DNA of 64,000 bases from JAFGSI01 sp041287425. GTDB taxonomy: Bacteria; Chloroflexota; Anaerolineae; Anaerolineales; Villigracilaceae. This document shows, one piece after another, positions 54,117 through 62,016 of this stretch. Both the position numbers and the translations under genes were made by a program. The DNA is taken from positions 67,860 through 131,859 of the forward strand of contig JBEULG010000016.1 in NCBI GenBank assembly GCA_041287425.1, read 5' to 3'. Positions within the stretch are counted from its first letter, which is position 1, and the number at the start of each line of letters is the position of its first letter. Under the pieces are notes generated by a model that saw nothing but the letters and a program-made list of their open reading frames with translations, was not told the origin of the DNA and did not search any database.

Positions 54117-55415
54117 TCAATGCCACCCCTCCAGCACTTCTTTGACCTTCCCCAAAAACGCATCTGCCCCGGCTCCATCCAGGATGCGGTGGTCGAAGAC
54201 GAAGGAGAGATAAACCATCGGGCGGATGGCGAGGGCGTCGTTGCCCTCGGCGTCGGTGACCACCACCGGGCGCTTCTGTATCGTTCCCGTGCCGAGGATG
54301 CCGCACTGCGGCTGGCTGATGATGGGCATGGCAAACAGCGAGCCGGCCGTGCCGTGATTGGTCAGCGTGAAGGTGGCGCCCCGCACCTCGTCCGGCTGCA
54401 GGCGCTTCGTCCGCGCCCGCTCGGCCAGGTCGTTGACGGCGCGCCCAACCCCCAAGAGCGAGAGATGGTCGGCCTGCTTGATGACCGGCACAATCAGTCC
54501 CTCCTCGCCCAGGGCGACTGCCATGCCGATGTTGACCTCCCGATGCAAAATCAGGCCCTCGTCCGTCCAGGTGGAGTTGACCAGCGGGTTGGCCTTGAGC
54601 GCCTCGGCAATCGCGGCGATGAAATAGGCCGTGAAGGTCAGGTTGACGCCCTGGCGGGCGAACTCTGCCTTGTGGGCGGCGCGGTGGGCGAGGACGCGGC
54701 TCATGTCCGCTTCCATCACGGTCAGCACATGCGGCGAAATGCGCTTGCTGGCCACCATCCGTTCGGCGATTTGGCGGCGGATGGTGGTGTGGGGGATGAG
54801 CGTTCCGGCTTCGGGAGCAGGGGGAGCAATGGGTTTCGGCCGCTCGGCCTGCGACTTCCGGCTTTTGAGATAATCGAGGACATCCTGCTTGGTAATCCGT
54901 CCGCCCAGGCCTGTGCCGCGCACCTGGCTGAGGTCTATGCCATGCTCGGCGGCGATTTTCCGCACCACCGGCGAGAGAAAGCCGACCTGAGCGCTGACGG
55001 CGGACACATCCGTTTGCGTCCGTGAGTCCGTGACGGCATCCGCTTCTTGACCTTCGACCTTCGACGCGGCTTCTTCGAGCGCGCTGCTCTTCTCATCACC
55101 GACCACTGGCGACTGACCACTGAACACTGACAACTGACCACTGAACACTGACGACTGCCCACCGGCCACTGCCTCCCCCGCCTGACCAATCCACGCCATC
55201 ACCTGACCGACGCGGGCGGGCGTGTTCTCGGCAATCTCGATTTTCAGCAGCACGCCGCTCGCCGGGCTGGGGACTTCGGTCACCACCTTATCGGTCTCCA
55301 CCTCCACCAGCGGCTCCAGTTCCTGGACCGGCTCGCCCTCGCGTTTGAGCCACTTGACAATTGTCACTTCATCAACGCCTTCCCCCAGCCGGGGGACGAG
55401 GAATTTGGTCGCCAT
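54117..55415 (-). CDS. 2-oxoacid dehydrogenase E2, dihydrolipoyl acyltransferase
   Basis: 432 aa. One lipoyl domain (lipoyl Lys in VEVETDKVVTEVPSP), a linker, a peripheral subunit-binding domain (LSPVVRKIAAEHGIDLSQVR, GRITKQDVLDYL) and a CoA acyltransferase domain with the catalytic FDHRILDGAGADAFL. TTIRRQIAERMVASK and VNIGMAVALGEEGLIVPVI agree. Whether the complex uses pyruvate or branched-chain oxoacids is not settled. The linker contains a 21-bp direct repeat, read as SVFSGQ heptads, made of dispersed-repeat-like DNA (55112-55152). It follows E1 by 128 nt. Confidence 0.92.
   Translation of the reverse strand: MATKFLVPRLGEGVDEVTIVKWLKREGEPVQELEPLVEVETDKVVTEVPSPASGVLLKIEIAENTPARVGQVMAWIGQAGEAVAGGQSSVFSGQLSVFSGQSPVVGDEKSSALEEAASKVEGQEADAVTDSRTQTDVSAVSAQVGFLSPVVRKIAAEHGIDLSQVRGTGLGGRITKQDVLDYLKSRKSQAERPKPIAPPAPEAGTLIPHTTIRRQIAERMVASKRISPHVLTVMEADMSRVLAHRAAHKAEFARQGVNLTFTAYFIAAIAEALKANPLVNSTWTDEGLILHREVNIGMAVALGEEGLIVPVIKQADHLSLLGVGRAVNDLAERARTKRLQPDEVRGATFTLTNHGTAGSLFAMPIISQPQCGILGTGTIQKRPVVVTDAEGNDALAIRPMVYLSFVFDHRILDGAGADAFLGKVKEVLEGWH
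55112..55152. repeat. 21-bp direct repeat in the E2 linker
   Basis: ACTGACCACTGAACACTGAC occurs at 55112-55131 and again at 55133-55152; related ACCACTG pieces extend to about 55098. The 21-bp period is exactly seven codons, so the frame is kept and SVFSGQ is repeated. It lies in the flexible linker between lipoyl and subunit-binding domains. Confidence 0.75.
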
Positions 55416-55543
55416 AGTCTCTCCTTAATTTCAACACAAAGGACACCACGGAGACACAAAGGATTCACAAAGTTTCTTTTTCTTCCGTGTTCAAACCTTT
55501 TCCTTCTTCGTGCGCTTCGTGTTACCTTTTGTGCCCTTTGTGT
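55416..55543. repeat. Low-complexity repeat-like spacer between E1 and E2
   Basis: 128 nt of CACAAAGG/CCTTTGTG-type words: ACACAAAGGACACC, GACACAAAGGATTCAC near 55433-55470 and, inverted, CCTTTTGTGCCCTTTGTGTT near 55525-55545. The two halves are partly inverted repeats. No ORF or terminator is clear. Looks like dispersed-repeat DNA rather than a coding remnant. Confidence 0.45.
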
Positions 55544-57964
55544 TTACAAAACCTCCGCGAACCTTGCAGGGAACGCCTCGCGCATCATCTCATAAGCCGC
55601 GTCGAAAATCGCCTCGGCGTTGGGCTTCGACCAGTAATCGCCGTCGTTGGCGGCTGCGGGTCGGTGCGCCGCGCCCGGCAGCGTGCGCGGAGCGGAATCC
55701 AGCCATTGATAGCCGCCCTGCACCTCCAGCACCTCGCGCAGCATATACGCCGTCGTCCCGCCCGGCACATCCTCGTCCACGAACAGGATGCGGCCGGTTT
55801 TCTTGAGCGACTCGAGGATGCGCCCGTGAATGTCGAACGGCAGCAGCGACTGCACATCCATCACTTCGGCCTCGATACCCACCTGCGCCAGTTTCTCCGC
55901 CGCCGCCAGCGCAATCCGCACGCACGCCCCGTAGGTGACCACCGTCACGTCCTGGCCCTCGCGCACCACCTCCGGCACGCCCAGCGGGACGGTCATCTCG
56001 CCGATGTTGGCGGGCAGGCGCTCCTTGACGCGGTAGCCGTTCAACACCTCGACCACGATGGCCGGCTCCTCGGCCTTGAGCAGCGTGTTGTAGAAACCCG
56101 CCGCCCGCGTCATATCGCGCGGCACGAGAACGTGCATGCCGCGCACCAGATGGATAATCCCCGCCATCGGCGAGCCGGAGTGCCAGATGCCCTCCAGCCG
56201 GTGACCGCGCGTTCGCACGATGACCGGCGCCTTCTGCCCGCCCTTCGTCCGCCACAGGAGCGTCGCCAGGTCGTCGGACATCAGTTGCAAGGCGTAGAGC
56301 AGGTAATCCAGATACTGGATTTCGGCAATCGGGCGCAGGCCGCGCATCGCCAGCCCAATCGCCTGCCCCAGGATGGTTGCCTCGCGGATGCCGGTGTCGG
56401 TCACCCGCAGCGCGCCGTACTTCTCCTGCAGGCCGCGAAAGCCCTGGTTCACGTCGCCCAGTTTGCCCACGTCCTCGCCGAAGGCCACCAGCCGCGGCTC
56501 ACGCGCCAGGGCGGCGTCGAAGGCGGCGTTGACCACCTCGAAACCCATCACCAGCGGCGCGTCCGGCGCGTAGACCGGCTTCACCTCCGCCACGTTCAGG
56601 GCCGAATCCGAAAGCGGCGAGTAGAGGAAACTGTGATAACGCTCCTCCTGCTGACGTTCCAGGTCGGCGCGCCAGGCGACCAGTTGCTGACGGGCGGGGG
56701 ACGACTCGCCGCGCGTCAGGACCAGGGCCTCGTGGACGACCATTGCCAGGTCCCGCCGCGTCGGCGCGGCTTCCGCTTCGAGCCGGACCCGCGCCTGCTC
56801 CAGGCCATCAGCCTGATTCGAGGCCCGAGCCAGTTCCGTTAAAAGTCCCGCCACCTGACGGCGTTCCGCCTCGAGGGGGGCGCGGTAGGCCTCCCAGGCG
56901 CGTTTGCGGGCCTCCTCCACGTACTGCTTTTCTTCCTCTTCCAGTTTCGTCAGCGCCGCCTCGTCTGCCACGCCGTTCTCGATAATCCATTCTCTAAATT
57001 TCTTGATGCAGTCCCATTCGGCCTCCCAGGCCAGGCGTTCGGGCGATTTGTAGCGTTCGTGCGAGCCGGAGGTCGAGTGGCCGAGCGGCTGGGTGACGTC
57101 GGTGACGTGGACGAGGGCCGGGATGTGGTACTGGCGGGCGATTTCGGCCGCGGCCTGGTAGGTGACCAGCAGGGCGCGGTAATCCCAGGCCGGGACGGTG
57201 TACAGGTCGTAGCCGTGGTCGCACTGTTCGGCCGGGCAGGGCGTCCGCTCGAAGCCTTTCAGAATCGCCCCGATGTTTTCCTTGACCATCTGGAACTGGT
57301 TGGGGACCGAGATGCCGTAGCCGTCGTCGAAGACCGAGATGACCGCCGGGGCCTTCAGCACGCCGATGGCGTTGACCGCTTCCCAGAACATGCCCTCGGC
57401 GGTGGAGGCGTTGCCGATGGTCGCCCAGGCCACCTCGTCGCCGTTGCGCGAGAAGCGGGCGGCATGGGGCTTGAGTTCGTCCAGGTGGCGGTACAGCACC
57501 GAGGCGTAGGCCAGGCCGACCAGGCGCGGCATCTGGGCCGCGGTCGGGGAGACATCCGCGGCGATGTTGTACAGTTCGGTCTGGTCTTTCCACGAGCCGT
57601 CGGGGTTGATGTAGCGGGAGACAAAATGGCCGACCATCGAGCGTCCGGCGGTGGCCGGGTCGGCTTCCAGGTCAGTGTGGGCGTAGAGTTGGGCGAAGTA
57701 GGCCTGTACGTCCAGCACACCGAGCGCCATCACCCAGGTCTGATCGCGGTAGTAACCGGAGCGCCAGTCGCCTTTGCGGAAGGCGCGGGCGAGGGCCACC
57801 TGCGGCACCTCCTTGCCGTCGCCGAAGATGCCGAACTTGGCCTTGCCGGAGAGCACCTCCCGCCGCCCGACCAGCGACACCTGCCGCGAACGGTAGGCGA
57901 TGCGGTAATCGTGGAGGATGTCTGCGGGAGGCAGGGGAAGAGAGGGTTTGACCGTCTTTGCCAT
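55544..57964 (-). CDS. 2-oxoacid dehydrogenase E1, alpha and beta fused
   Basis: 806 aa. Thiamine diphosphate-dependent decarboxylase. The N-terminal half is E1 alpha: GYYRDQTWVMALGV, then the ThDP-binding region GDEVAWATIGNASTAEGMFWE and FDDGYGISVPNQF, and the phospholoop-like HSTSGSHERYKSPERL. A charged coiled linker (about 335-400) leads to the E1 beta half: VNAAFDAALAREPRLVAFGEDVG, DTGIREATILGQAIG and PFDIHGRILESLKKTGRILF. Fusions of this layout occur in Bacteroidetes and Chloroflexota. TATAAT lies on the minus strand at 58000-57995, 30 nt before the ATG. E2 follows. Confidence 0.92.
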   Translation of the reverse strand: MAKTVKPSLPLPPADILHDYRIAYRSRQVSLVGRREVLSGKAKFGIFGDGKEVPQVALARAFRKGDWRSGYYRDQTWVMALGVLDVQAYFAQLYAHTDLEADPATAGRSMVGHFVSRYINPDGSWKDQTELYNIAADVSPTAAQMPRLVGLAYASVLYRHLDELKPHAARFSRNGDEVAWATIGNASTAEGMFWEAVNAIGVLKAPAVISVFDDGYGISVPNQFQMVKENIGAILKGFERTPCPAEQCDHGYDLYTVPAWDYRALLVTYQAAAEIARQYHIPALVHVTDVTQPLGHSTSGSHERYKSPERLAWEAEWDCIKKFREWIIENGVADEAALTKLEEEEKQYVEEARKRAWEAYRAPLEAERRQVAGLLTELARASNQADGLEQARVRLEAEAAPTRRDLAMVVHEALVLTRGESSPARQQLVAWRADLERQQEERYHSFLYSPLSDSALNVAEVKPVYAPDAPLVMGFEVVNAAFDAALAREPRLVAFGEDVGKLGDVNQGFRGLQEKYGALRVTDTGIREATILGQAIGLAMRGLRPIAEIQYLDYLLYALQLMSDDLATLLWRTKGGQKAPVIVRTRGHRLEGIWHSGSPMAGIIHLVRGMHVLVPRDMTRAAGFYNTLLKAEEPAIVVEVLNGYRVKERLPANIGEMTVPLGVPEVVREGQDVTVVTYGACVRIALAAAEKLAQVGIEAEVMDVQSLLPFDIHGRILESLKKTGRILFVDEDVPGGTTAYMLREVLEVQGGYQWLDSAPRTLPGAAHRPAAANDGDYWSKPNAEAIFDAAYEMMREAFPARFAEVL

Positions 57965-57994
57965 TGCGCCGCCAATTTAGAGAGGATGGGTCTA

Positions 57995-58000
57995 ATTATA
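57995..58000 (-). promoter_or_regulatory. -10 box TATAAT for the E1-E2 operon
   Basis: Perfect TATAAT on the minus strand, 30 nt before the E1 ATG at 57964; no -35 match at the right spacing. Confidence 0.5.
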
Positions 58001-58102
58001 ATCGGTGTTGGGAGGGAAATGGATATGGTGAGTAATTTGTTTGCGCGGAGGCTTGGAACGCACAAGAAGCAGTGGGACGATTCATCTTCCATGATGTCCG
58101 CC

Positions 58103-58137
58103 AAAAAAATCAGGGCAGGAGAACCGTCCTGCCCTGA
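58103..58137 (-). terminator. Terminator of the small secreted protein gene
   Basis: TCAGGGCAGGA at 58110-58120 pairs with TCCTGCCCTGA at 58127-58137 across GAACCG; on the minus strand seven T follow. Confidence 0.88.
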
Positions 58138-58159
58138 CCACATTGGTCCTCGTCGGTGC

Positions 58160-58582
58160 TTACTTGCGCGTCCAGACGTTGCCCCAACCGTCTGTAATCG
58201 AATCTGTAGCGGGGTCGTAGGTAAATTGGAAGGTCACATTGCCCCACAAGGCCGGCGGCGTGGTGTGGCAATAGAAAGGCAGCGTTCCGCTCAGGGTGTT
58301 TCCAGAGCCAGCCACGAATCCCTTTGCCCACCCCCCATACAGGATTTGGCCGCTCTCCGGGTCGACTCCACAGACGGTGGCGCCAAAGTCATAGTACCGG
58401 ATACGATGGGAATTACCCGGCCCCCCGCCAATGTGCAGGAGCTGATAACTCCCATCCGCCATGTCTGTGGACTCCCACGCGCCGTAGAACGGCGAAGCCG
58501 CCGCACTGGCTGTGGATGCCCCGACCGCTACAATAAGCACCAATGAAGCGACGATGAATAAGATACGGACATTTTTATTCAT
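58160..58582 (-). CDS. Small secreted protein of unknown function
   Basis: 140 aa. Signal peptide (VRILFIVASLVLIVAVGASTASA) with cleavage near residue 28, then a compact beta-rich domain: SPFYGAWESTDMADGSYQLLHIGG, RIRYYDFGATVCGV, FVAGSGNTLSGTLPFYC, VTFQFTYDPATDSITDGWGN. Two Cys may form a disulfide. The SPFYGAW and DxxDG features recur in small Chloroflexota secreted proteins, but I know no function. AAAGGAGG precedes the ATG and TACAAT (58611-58606) is the -10. Terminator at 58103. Confidence 0.7.
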   Translation of the reverse strand: MNKNVRILFIVASLVLIVAVGASTASAAASPFYGAWESTDMADGSYQLLHIGGGPGNSHRIRYYDFGATVCGVDPESGQILYGGWAKGFVAGSGNTLSGTLPFYCHTTPPALWGNVTFQFTYDPATDSITDGWGNVWTRK

Positions 58583-58605
58583 CCTACCTCCTTTGGTACA
58601 AGTTT

Positions 58606-58611
58606 ATTGTA
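58606..58611 (-). promoter_or_regulatory. -10 box TACAAT for the small secreted protein
   Basis: Minus-strand TACAAT, 24 nt before the ATG; AAAGGAGG lies between. Confidence 0.5.
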
Positions 58612-58674
58612 GCAAATTCTTTTGCTCGAAACAATAGATTTTCAACAAGGGTCAGGGCGCGAATCCCCGCTTTG

Positions 58675-58868
58675 CGCCCCCCTGCGGGGGTTCTGTCCAA
58701 TCCAAAAAAACAATCTCAGGCTGGCCTGTAAGCCGCATCGCCCCCCTGCGGGGGTTCTGTCCAATCCAAAAAAAACAATCTCAGGCTGGCCTGTAAGCCG
58801 CATCGCCCCCCTGCGGGGGTTCTGTCCAATCCAAAAAAAACAATCTCAGGCTGGCCTGTAAGCCGCAT
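58675..58868 (-). repeat. Tandem array copying the rnpB 3' end
   Basis: Three units with 64-65-bp period (T after the C run at 58683, 58747 and 58812). In the RNA sense each unit has ATTGGACAGAA, a GC hairpin CCCCCGCAGGGGG, GATGCGGCTTA, CAGGCCAGCCT (the P1 3' strand of RNase P RNA), GAGATTG, then 7-8 T. The first unit's tail is the true rnpB end, which lacks the GC hairpin insert. Spurious ORFs in the region come from the repeat. Confidence 0.85.
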
Positions 58869-59310
58869 TCTGTCCAATAGATGGGTGTTGGTTTACATCC
58901 TAAAGGACTTCATCCCAACGCTCTATCTGGGCGATCATCTCTCTGGACGGCGCGTTACCGCACCGTTCTAGCGGCCTACCCGGGACTGGCTCCTCCCACC
59001 TGAGGAAGGTGCACATAAGGAGACGAGCAGCCTCCCGCCGTCCTCGGACGGCTTCGTCCCTGCTTGGCCTTGCTCCCAGCGGGGGTTACCTGGCCGCCTG
59101 CATTACTGCAGACGCCGGTGGTCCCTTACACCACCTTTTCACCATCACCCGCGCCCTGACGGGCGGGGCTGTTTGTTTCTGTGGCCCTTGTCCGGCAGGT
59201 TAACGCCTCACGGCGGTTTCCCCGCCCCGGGTGCTACCCGACGCTGTGCTCTCTGGAGTGCGGACTTTCCTCAGCCCCGCATCGCAGGGCCGCGACCGCC
59301 CGGCCAGCCT
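58848..59310 (-). ncRNA. rnpB: RNase P RNA (bacterial type A)
   Basis: About 463 nt on the minus strand. Catalytic RNA that trims tRNA 5' ends. P1 is formed by AGGCTGGCC (59310-59302) and GGCCAGCCT near 58848. Conserved CR-I reads GGGCTGAGGAAAGTCCG, followed by ACTCC...GCAC; the 3' conserved region reads GGACAGAATGCGGCTTA. GCAAGGCCAAGCAGG lies in the middle. The protein partner gene rnpA is not here. Strong promoter upstream and an unusual repeat array downstream. Confidence 0.95.
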
Positions 59311-59322
59311 GAGAACATTTTT

Positions 59323-59351
59323 ATCATACCTGCTTTGGACGTCAAAGTCAA
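59323..59351 (-). promoter_or_regulatory. rnpB promoter
   Basis: Minus strand TTGACT (59351-59346) and TATGAT (59328-59323) with exactly 17 bp between; transcription would start at about 59316, a few bases before P1. Confidence 0.85.
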
Positions 59352-59488
59352 CGTTCATTCCACCAAAGATTCGATGAGCGAGAAAAGCAGGATGTTCATC
59401 ACCCCCGAATGGTGATTCGCGCGGACGGCGCAAAGCAGATATGTATGCTTTAATATCTCTAGATTTTTATCTCAAGAAAGGAGAGTGC

Positions 59489-59989
59489 ATGATGTCCAAG
59501 ACCATTGACAATTTGAAAACTGCTTTTGCAGGCGAGTCGCAAGCCAGCCGCAAATACCTGGCCTTTGCCAAGAAGGCAGACGAGGAAGGCTACCCTCAGG
59601 TGGCTAAACTGTTCCGCGCCGCCGCGGCAGCCGAAATGACTCACGCTTACAACCATCTCAAAGCCCTGGGCGGGATTCAGTCCACCGCCGAGAATTTACA
59701 ACAAGCCATCGCTGGCGAAAACTACGAGGTCGCTTCGATGTATCCGCCCATGATTGCCGAGGCCGAAGGAGAGAACGCCACTCAGGCAGCGCGCTCCTTC
59801 AAATGGGCCTACGAGGTCGAAAAAATCCATGAAGGCCTCTATCGCAAAGCGCTCGAAGCCCTGGGCAAAGAAACTTCGACCGAAGACTATTATGTCTGCC
59901 CCTATTGCGGCTATACCCACGAAGGCCCGCTGGATGGCAAGTGCCCCGTCTGCGGAGCGCCGTTCGAGAAGTTCGAGCGCATTGCATAG
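59489..59989 (+). CDS. rbr: Rubrerythrin
   Basis: 166 aa. Non-haem di-iron peroxidase of anaerobes or microaerophiles. The N-terminal ferritin-like four-helix bundle has NLKTAFAGESQASRKYLAFA, AAAAEMTHAYNHLKAL (E-x-x-H), then AEAEGENATQAARSFKWAYEVEKIHEGLY. The C-terminal rubredoxin-like domain is VCPYCGYTHEGPLDGKCPVCGAPFEKF with four Cys. AAAGGAG precedes two adjacent ATG codons, 59489 and 59492. A partner redoxin gene is not adjacent. Confidence 0.94.
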   Translation: MMSKTIDNLKTAFAGESQASRKYLAFAKKADEEGYPQVAKLFRAAAAAEMTHAYNHLKALGGIQSTAENLQQAIAGENYEVASMYPPMIAEAEGENATQAARSFKWAYEVEKIHEGLYRKALEALGKETSTEDYYVCPYCGYTHEGPLDGKCPVCGAPFEKFERIA

Positions 59990-60028
59990 ACCGGTGCCGA
60001 TTCTCCTGCCACTGCCCGTCGAAATAGC

Positions 60029-60056
60029 AAACCTCCCGCCTGGTTGCGGGAGGTTT
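60029..60056. terminator. Hairpin between rbr and rplL
   Basis: AAACCTCCCGC at 60029-60039 pairs with GCGGGAGGTTT at 60046-60056 with a 6-nt loop. T-rich end short on both strands, so it may serve both convergent genes weakly. Confidence 0.7.
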
Positions 60057-60075
60057 CGATTGGCGGCTTGGAAGA

Positions 60076-60465
60076 TTATTTGACCTCGACGACCGCGCCG
60101 GCTTCCTCGAGTTTCTTCTTGGCGTCCATCGCGGCGTCCTTGCCAACGGCGGAGAGCACTTTGCCGTCCGGCGTCTCTGCCAGAGTCTTGGCCTCGGTCA
60201 GCGACAGGTTGACCAGTTGGCGGATGACCTTGATGACCTCGATCTTCTTGGGACCAGCATCCTTGATGATCACATCGAATTCGGTCTTTTCCTCGGCGGG
60301 TTCCGCCGCGGCACCGGCCGCAGGCGCGGCGCCGGTGACGGCCGCTACGGCCACGGGCGCGGCAGCCGAAACGCCCCATTTCTCTTCCAGTTTCTTGACC
60401 AGTTCAGCAGCCTCGAGAACGCTCAAGGCGCTCAACTGTTCGACGAGTTTTTCCAAATCAGCCAT
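60076..60465 (-). CDS. rplL: Large subunit ribosomal protein bL12 (L7/L12)
   Basis: 129 aa. Flexible stalk protein that recruits translation factors. Dimer domain MADLEKLVEQLSALSVLEAAEL, an Ala/Val/Pro-rich hinge (AAAPVAVAAVTGAAPAAGA), then the globular end KTEFDVIIKDAGPKKIEVIKV and LSLTEAKTLAETPDGKVL. ATG 60465 has AAGGAG at good spacing; the ATG at 60471 is too near it. Last gene of the operon. Confidence 0.96.
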   Translation of the reverse strand: MADLEKLVEQLSALSVLEAAELVKKLEEKWGVSAAAPVAVAAVTGAAPAAGAAAEPAEEKTEFDVIIKDAGPKKIEVIKVIRQLVNLSLTEAKTLAETPDGKVLSAVGKDAAMDAKKKLEEAGAVVEVK

Positions 60466-60543
60466 TTTCATTCTCCTTACAGAATATAGAGATTTTGATT
60501 CACGCATAGACGCGGCGCTGCTCGCTGAGCAACACCGCCCCGA

Positions 60544-61077
60544 TTACACCGCCGCGGGTGCGGCTTTCTCGGAATACGCCTTGAGCACCGAAGCCACCTG
60601 ACGGCCCGGCTCGGCCAGCAGACGCGCCAGTTTGCCTGCCGGCGCCTGCAAGACGCCCAGCAATTGGGCGCGCATGACCGGCAGCGGCGGCAGATTGGCC
60701 AGGGCTTTGACCTCCGCCGGCCCCAGCACCTGAGCGCCCATGAAACCCGCCTTCACTTTGACGGCTTCCATAGATTTGGTCGCCTCGCTGAAGGCCTTCG
60801 CAAAGGCCGCCGGGTCGGTGAACGCGAAGCCCATCGCGGTGCTCTTTTCGAGCGCACCGGCCGGGATGTGGAAGCCGGCCTGTTCGAGCGCCAGTTTGGC
60901 CAGCGTGTTCTTGACGATGTGAAATTCGCCGCCAGCCTCACGCGCCTTGGCCCGAATGGCGTCCAGATCGGCCATCTTCACGCCCGTGTATTCCACCAGG
61001 ATGACGGCCTGACTCTTGCCCAGCCATTCCTGGTACTCGGCCAGCATGGCTTGTTTCTGCTGCTTCGTTTTTGCCAA
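60544..61077 (-). CDS. rplJ: Large subunit ribosomal protein uL10
   Basis: 177 aa. Base of the ribosomal stalk, holding bL12 dimers. EYQEWLGKSQAVILVEYTGV and LDAIRAKAREAGGEFHIVKNTLAKLAL are the RNA-binding part; the C-terminal helix binds bL12. The start is probably TTG 61077, giving LAKTKQQKQAM, because AGGAGGTGA lies at ideal distance; the nearest in-frame ATG upstream lies inside the leader. Preceded by an L10-type leader. Confidence 0.94.
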   Translation of the reverse strand: MAKTKQQKQAMLAEYQEWLGKSQAVILVEYTGVKMADLDAIRAKAREAGGEFHIVKNTLAKLALEQAGFHIPAGALEKSTAMGFAFTDPAAFAKAFSEATKSMEAVKVKAGFMGAQVLGPAEVKALANLPPLPVMRAQLLGVLQAPAGKLARLLAEPGRQVASVLKAYSEKAAPAAV

Positions 61078-61092
61078 AGGAATCACCTCCTT

Positions 61093-61230
61093 TCTAATCA
61101 AAAGTCTTTGCCCGAGTCGCGCCAGGCAAAGACTTTTCCCCACAGGGAGGTGTTTCCACCAGTCTTCACCTGGGCAGGAGATTAAGCCCCACCCGTGCGG
61201 GGCACCTGCTGTCTTCGGCGAAGGATCGAT
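61093..61230 (-). promoter_or_regulatory. L10 leader (autoregulatory mRNA structure)
   Basis: Untranslated region before rplJ. AAAAGTCTTTGCC (61137-61125, minus strand) pairs with GGCAAAGACTTTT (61112-61100), a long hairpin just before the ribosome site. Upstream, GCAGGTGCCCCGCAC with GTGGGGCTTA, and CCTGCCCAGGTGAAGACTGG, resemble the L10(L12)4-binding kink-turn region. Known L10 leaders repress rplJ-rplL when L10 is in excess; mechanism here is inference. Confidence 0.7.
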
Positions 61231-61249
61231 TCTCGGGCGGCGGGGCGAT

Positions 61250-61969
61250 TTACCCGCCTGCTTCCATCGATTGGGCCAGGTTGGTATCTACCTTGATGCC
61301 CGGCCCCATCGTCGCGGACAACGTAATACGCTTGATGTAATTGCCTTTCGCCGCCGCCGGACGCGCCTTCTTGATGGCGTCCATCAGCGCCGCAAAGTTC
61401 TCGTACAGTTTGGTCTCGTCGAACGAGGTCTTCCCAATCGCCACATGGATGTTGGCCGTCTTATCCAGGCGGAACTCGACGCGCCCGGCCTTGGCCTCGC
61501 TCACCGCCCGGCCGATATCCTCGGCGGCGACAACCGTCCCCGCTTTCGGATTCGGCATCAGCCCGCGCGGGCCGAGCACGCGGCCCAGGCGTCCGACCTT
61601 GCCCATCATGTCCGGGGTCGCAATCGCCACATCGAAGTCCAGCCAGCCGCTCTGAATCTTGTTCAGAGTCTCATCATCGTCGGCGACCACGTCCGCGCCA
61701 GCGTTGCGGGCGTTGGCTGCGCCTTCCCCCTGGGCAAAAACCAGCACGCGCACTTCCTTGCCCAGGCCATGCGGCAGCACGACCACATCCCGCACCTGCT
61801 GATCGGCCTGACGCGGGTCCAAACTGGTGCGCAGGTGGACCTCCACCGTGGCGTCGAATTTGGTATAAGCGGTTTCCTTGACCAGCGCCACCGCCTCGCG
61901 GGGCGTATATTCCTTGCGCGCATCTACTTTGGCCGCAGCGGCCAGATATTTCTTTCCGTGTTTAGCCAT
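61250..61969 (-). CDS. rplA: Large subunit ribosomal protein uL1
   Basis: 239 aa. L1 stalk protein and translational regulator. MAKHGKKYLAAAAKVDARKEY, then VEVHLRTSLDPRQADQQVR, VLVFAQGEGAANARNAGADVV, MGKVGRLGRVLGPRGLMPNPK and VAIGKTSFDETKLYENF, all standard. ATG 61969 has AAGGAG upstream; a longer frame begins inside the rplK-rplA gap. Followed by the L10 leader. Confidence 0.96.
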   Translation of the reverse strand: MAKHGKKYLAAAAKVDARKEYTPREAVALVKETAYTKFDATVEVHLRTSLDPRQADQQVRDVVVLPHGLGKEVRVLVFAQGEGAANARNAGADVVADDDETLNKIQSGWLDFDVAIATPDMMGKVGRLGRVLGPRGLMPNPKAGTVVAAEDIGRAVSEAKAGRVEFRLDKTANIHVAIGKTSFDETKLYENFAALMDAIKKARPAAAKGNYIKRITLSATMGPGIKVDTNLAQSMEAGG

Positions 61970-62016
61970 GAGGTCTCCTTCGTGGTGCAAACGGGCCGGT
62001 CGGCCCTCCCACCGGG

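Noticed and set aside
57730..58143. Minus-strand ORF overlapping the E1 start
   Set aside because: It begins inside the terminator of the secreted protein gene and runs over E1 in another frame.
58622..58861. ORF of 79 codons with internal repeats
   Set aside because: It is a by-product of the 64-65-bp repeat behind rnpB and runs against the RNA; repeated peptide pieces mirror the DNA units.
58675..58868. CRISPR array
   Set aside because: Units are contiguous copies of the rnpB end without variable spacers, and no cas gene is nearby.
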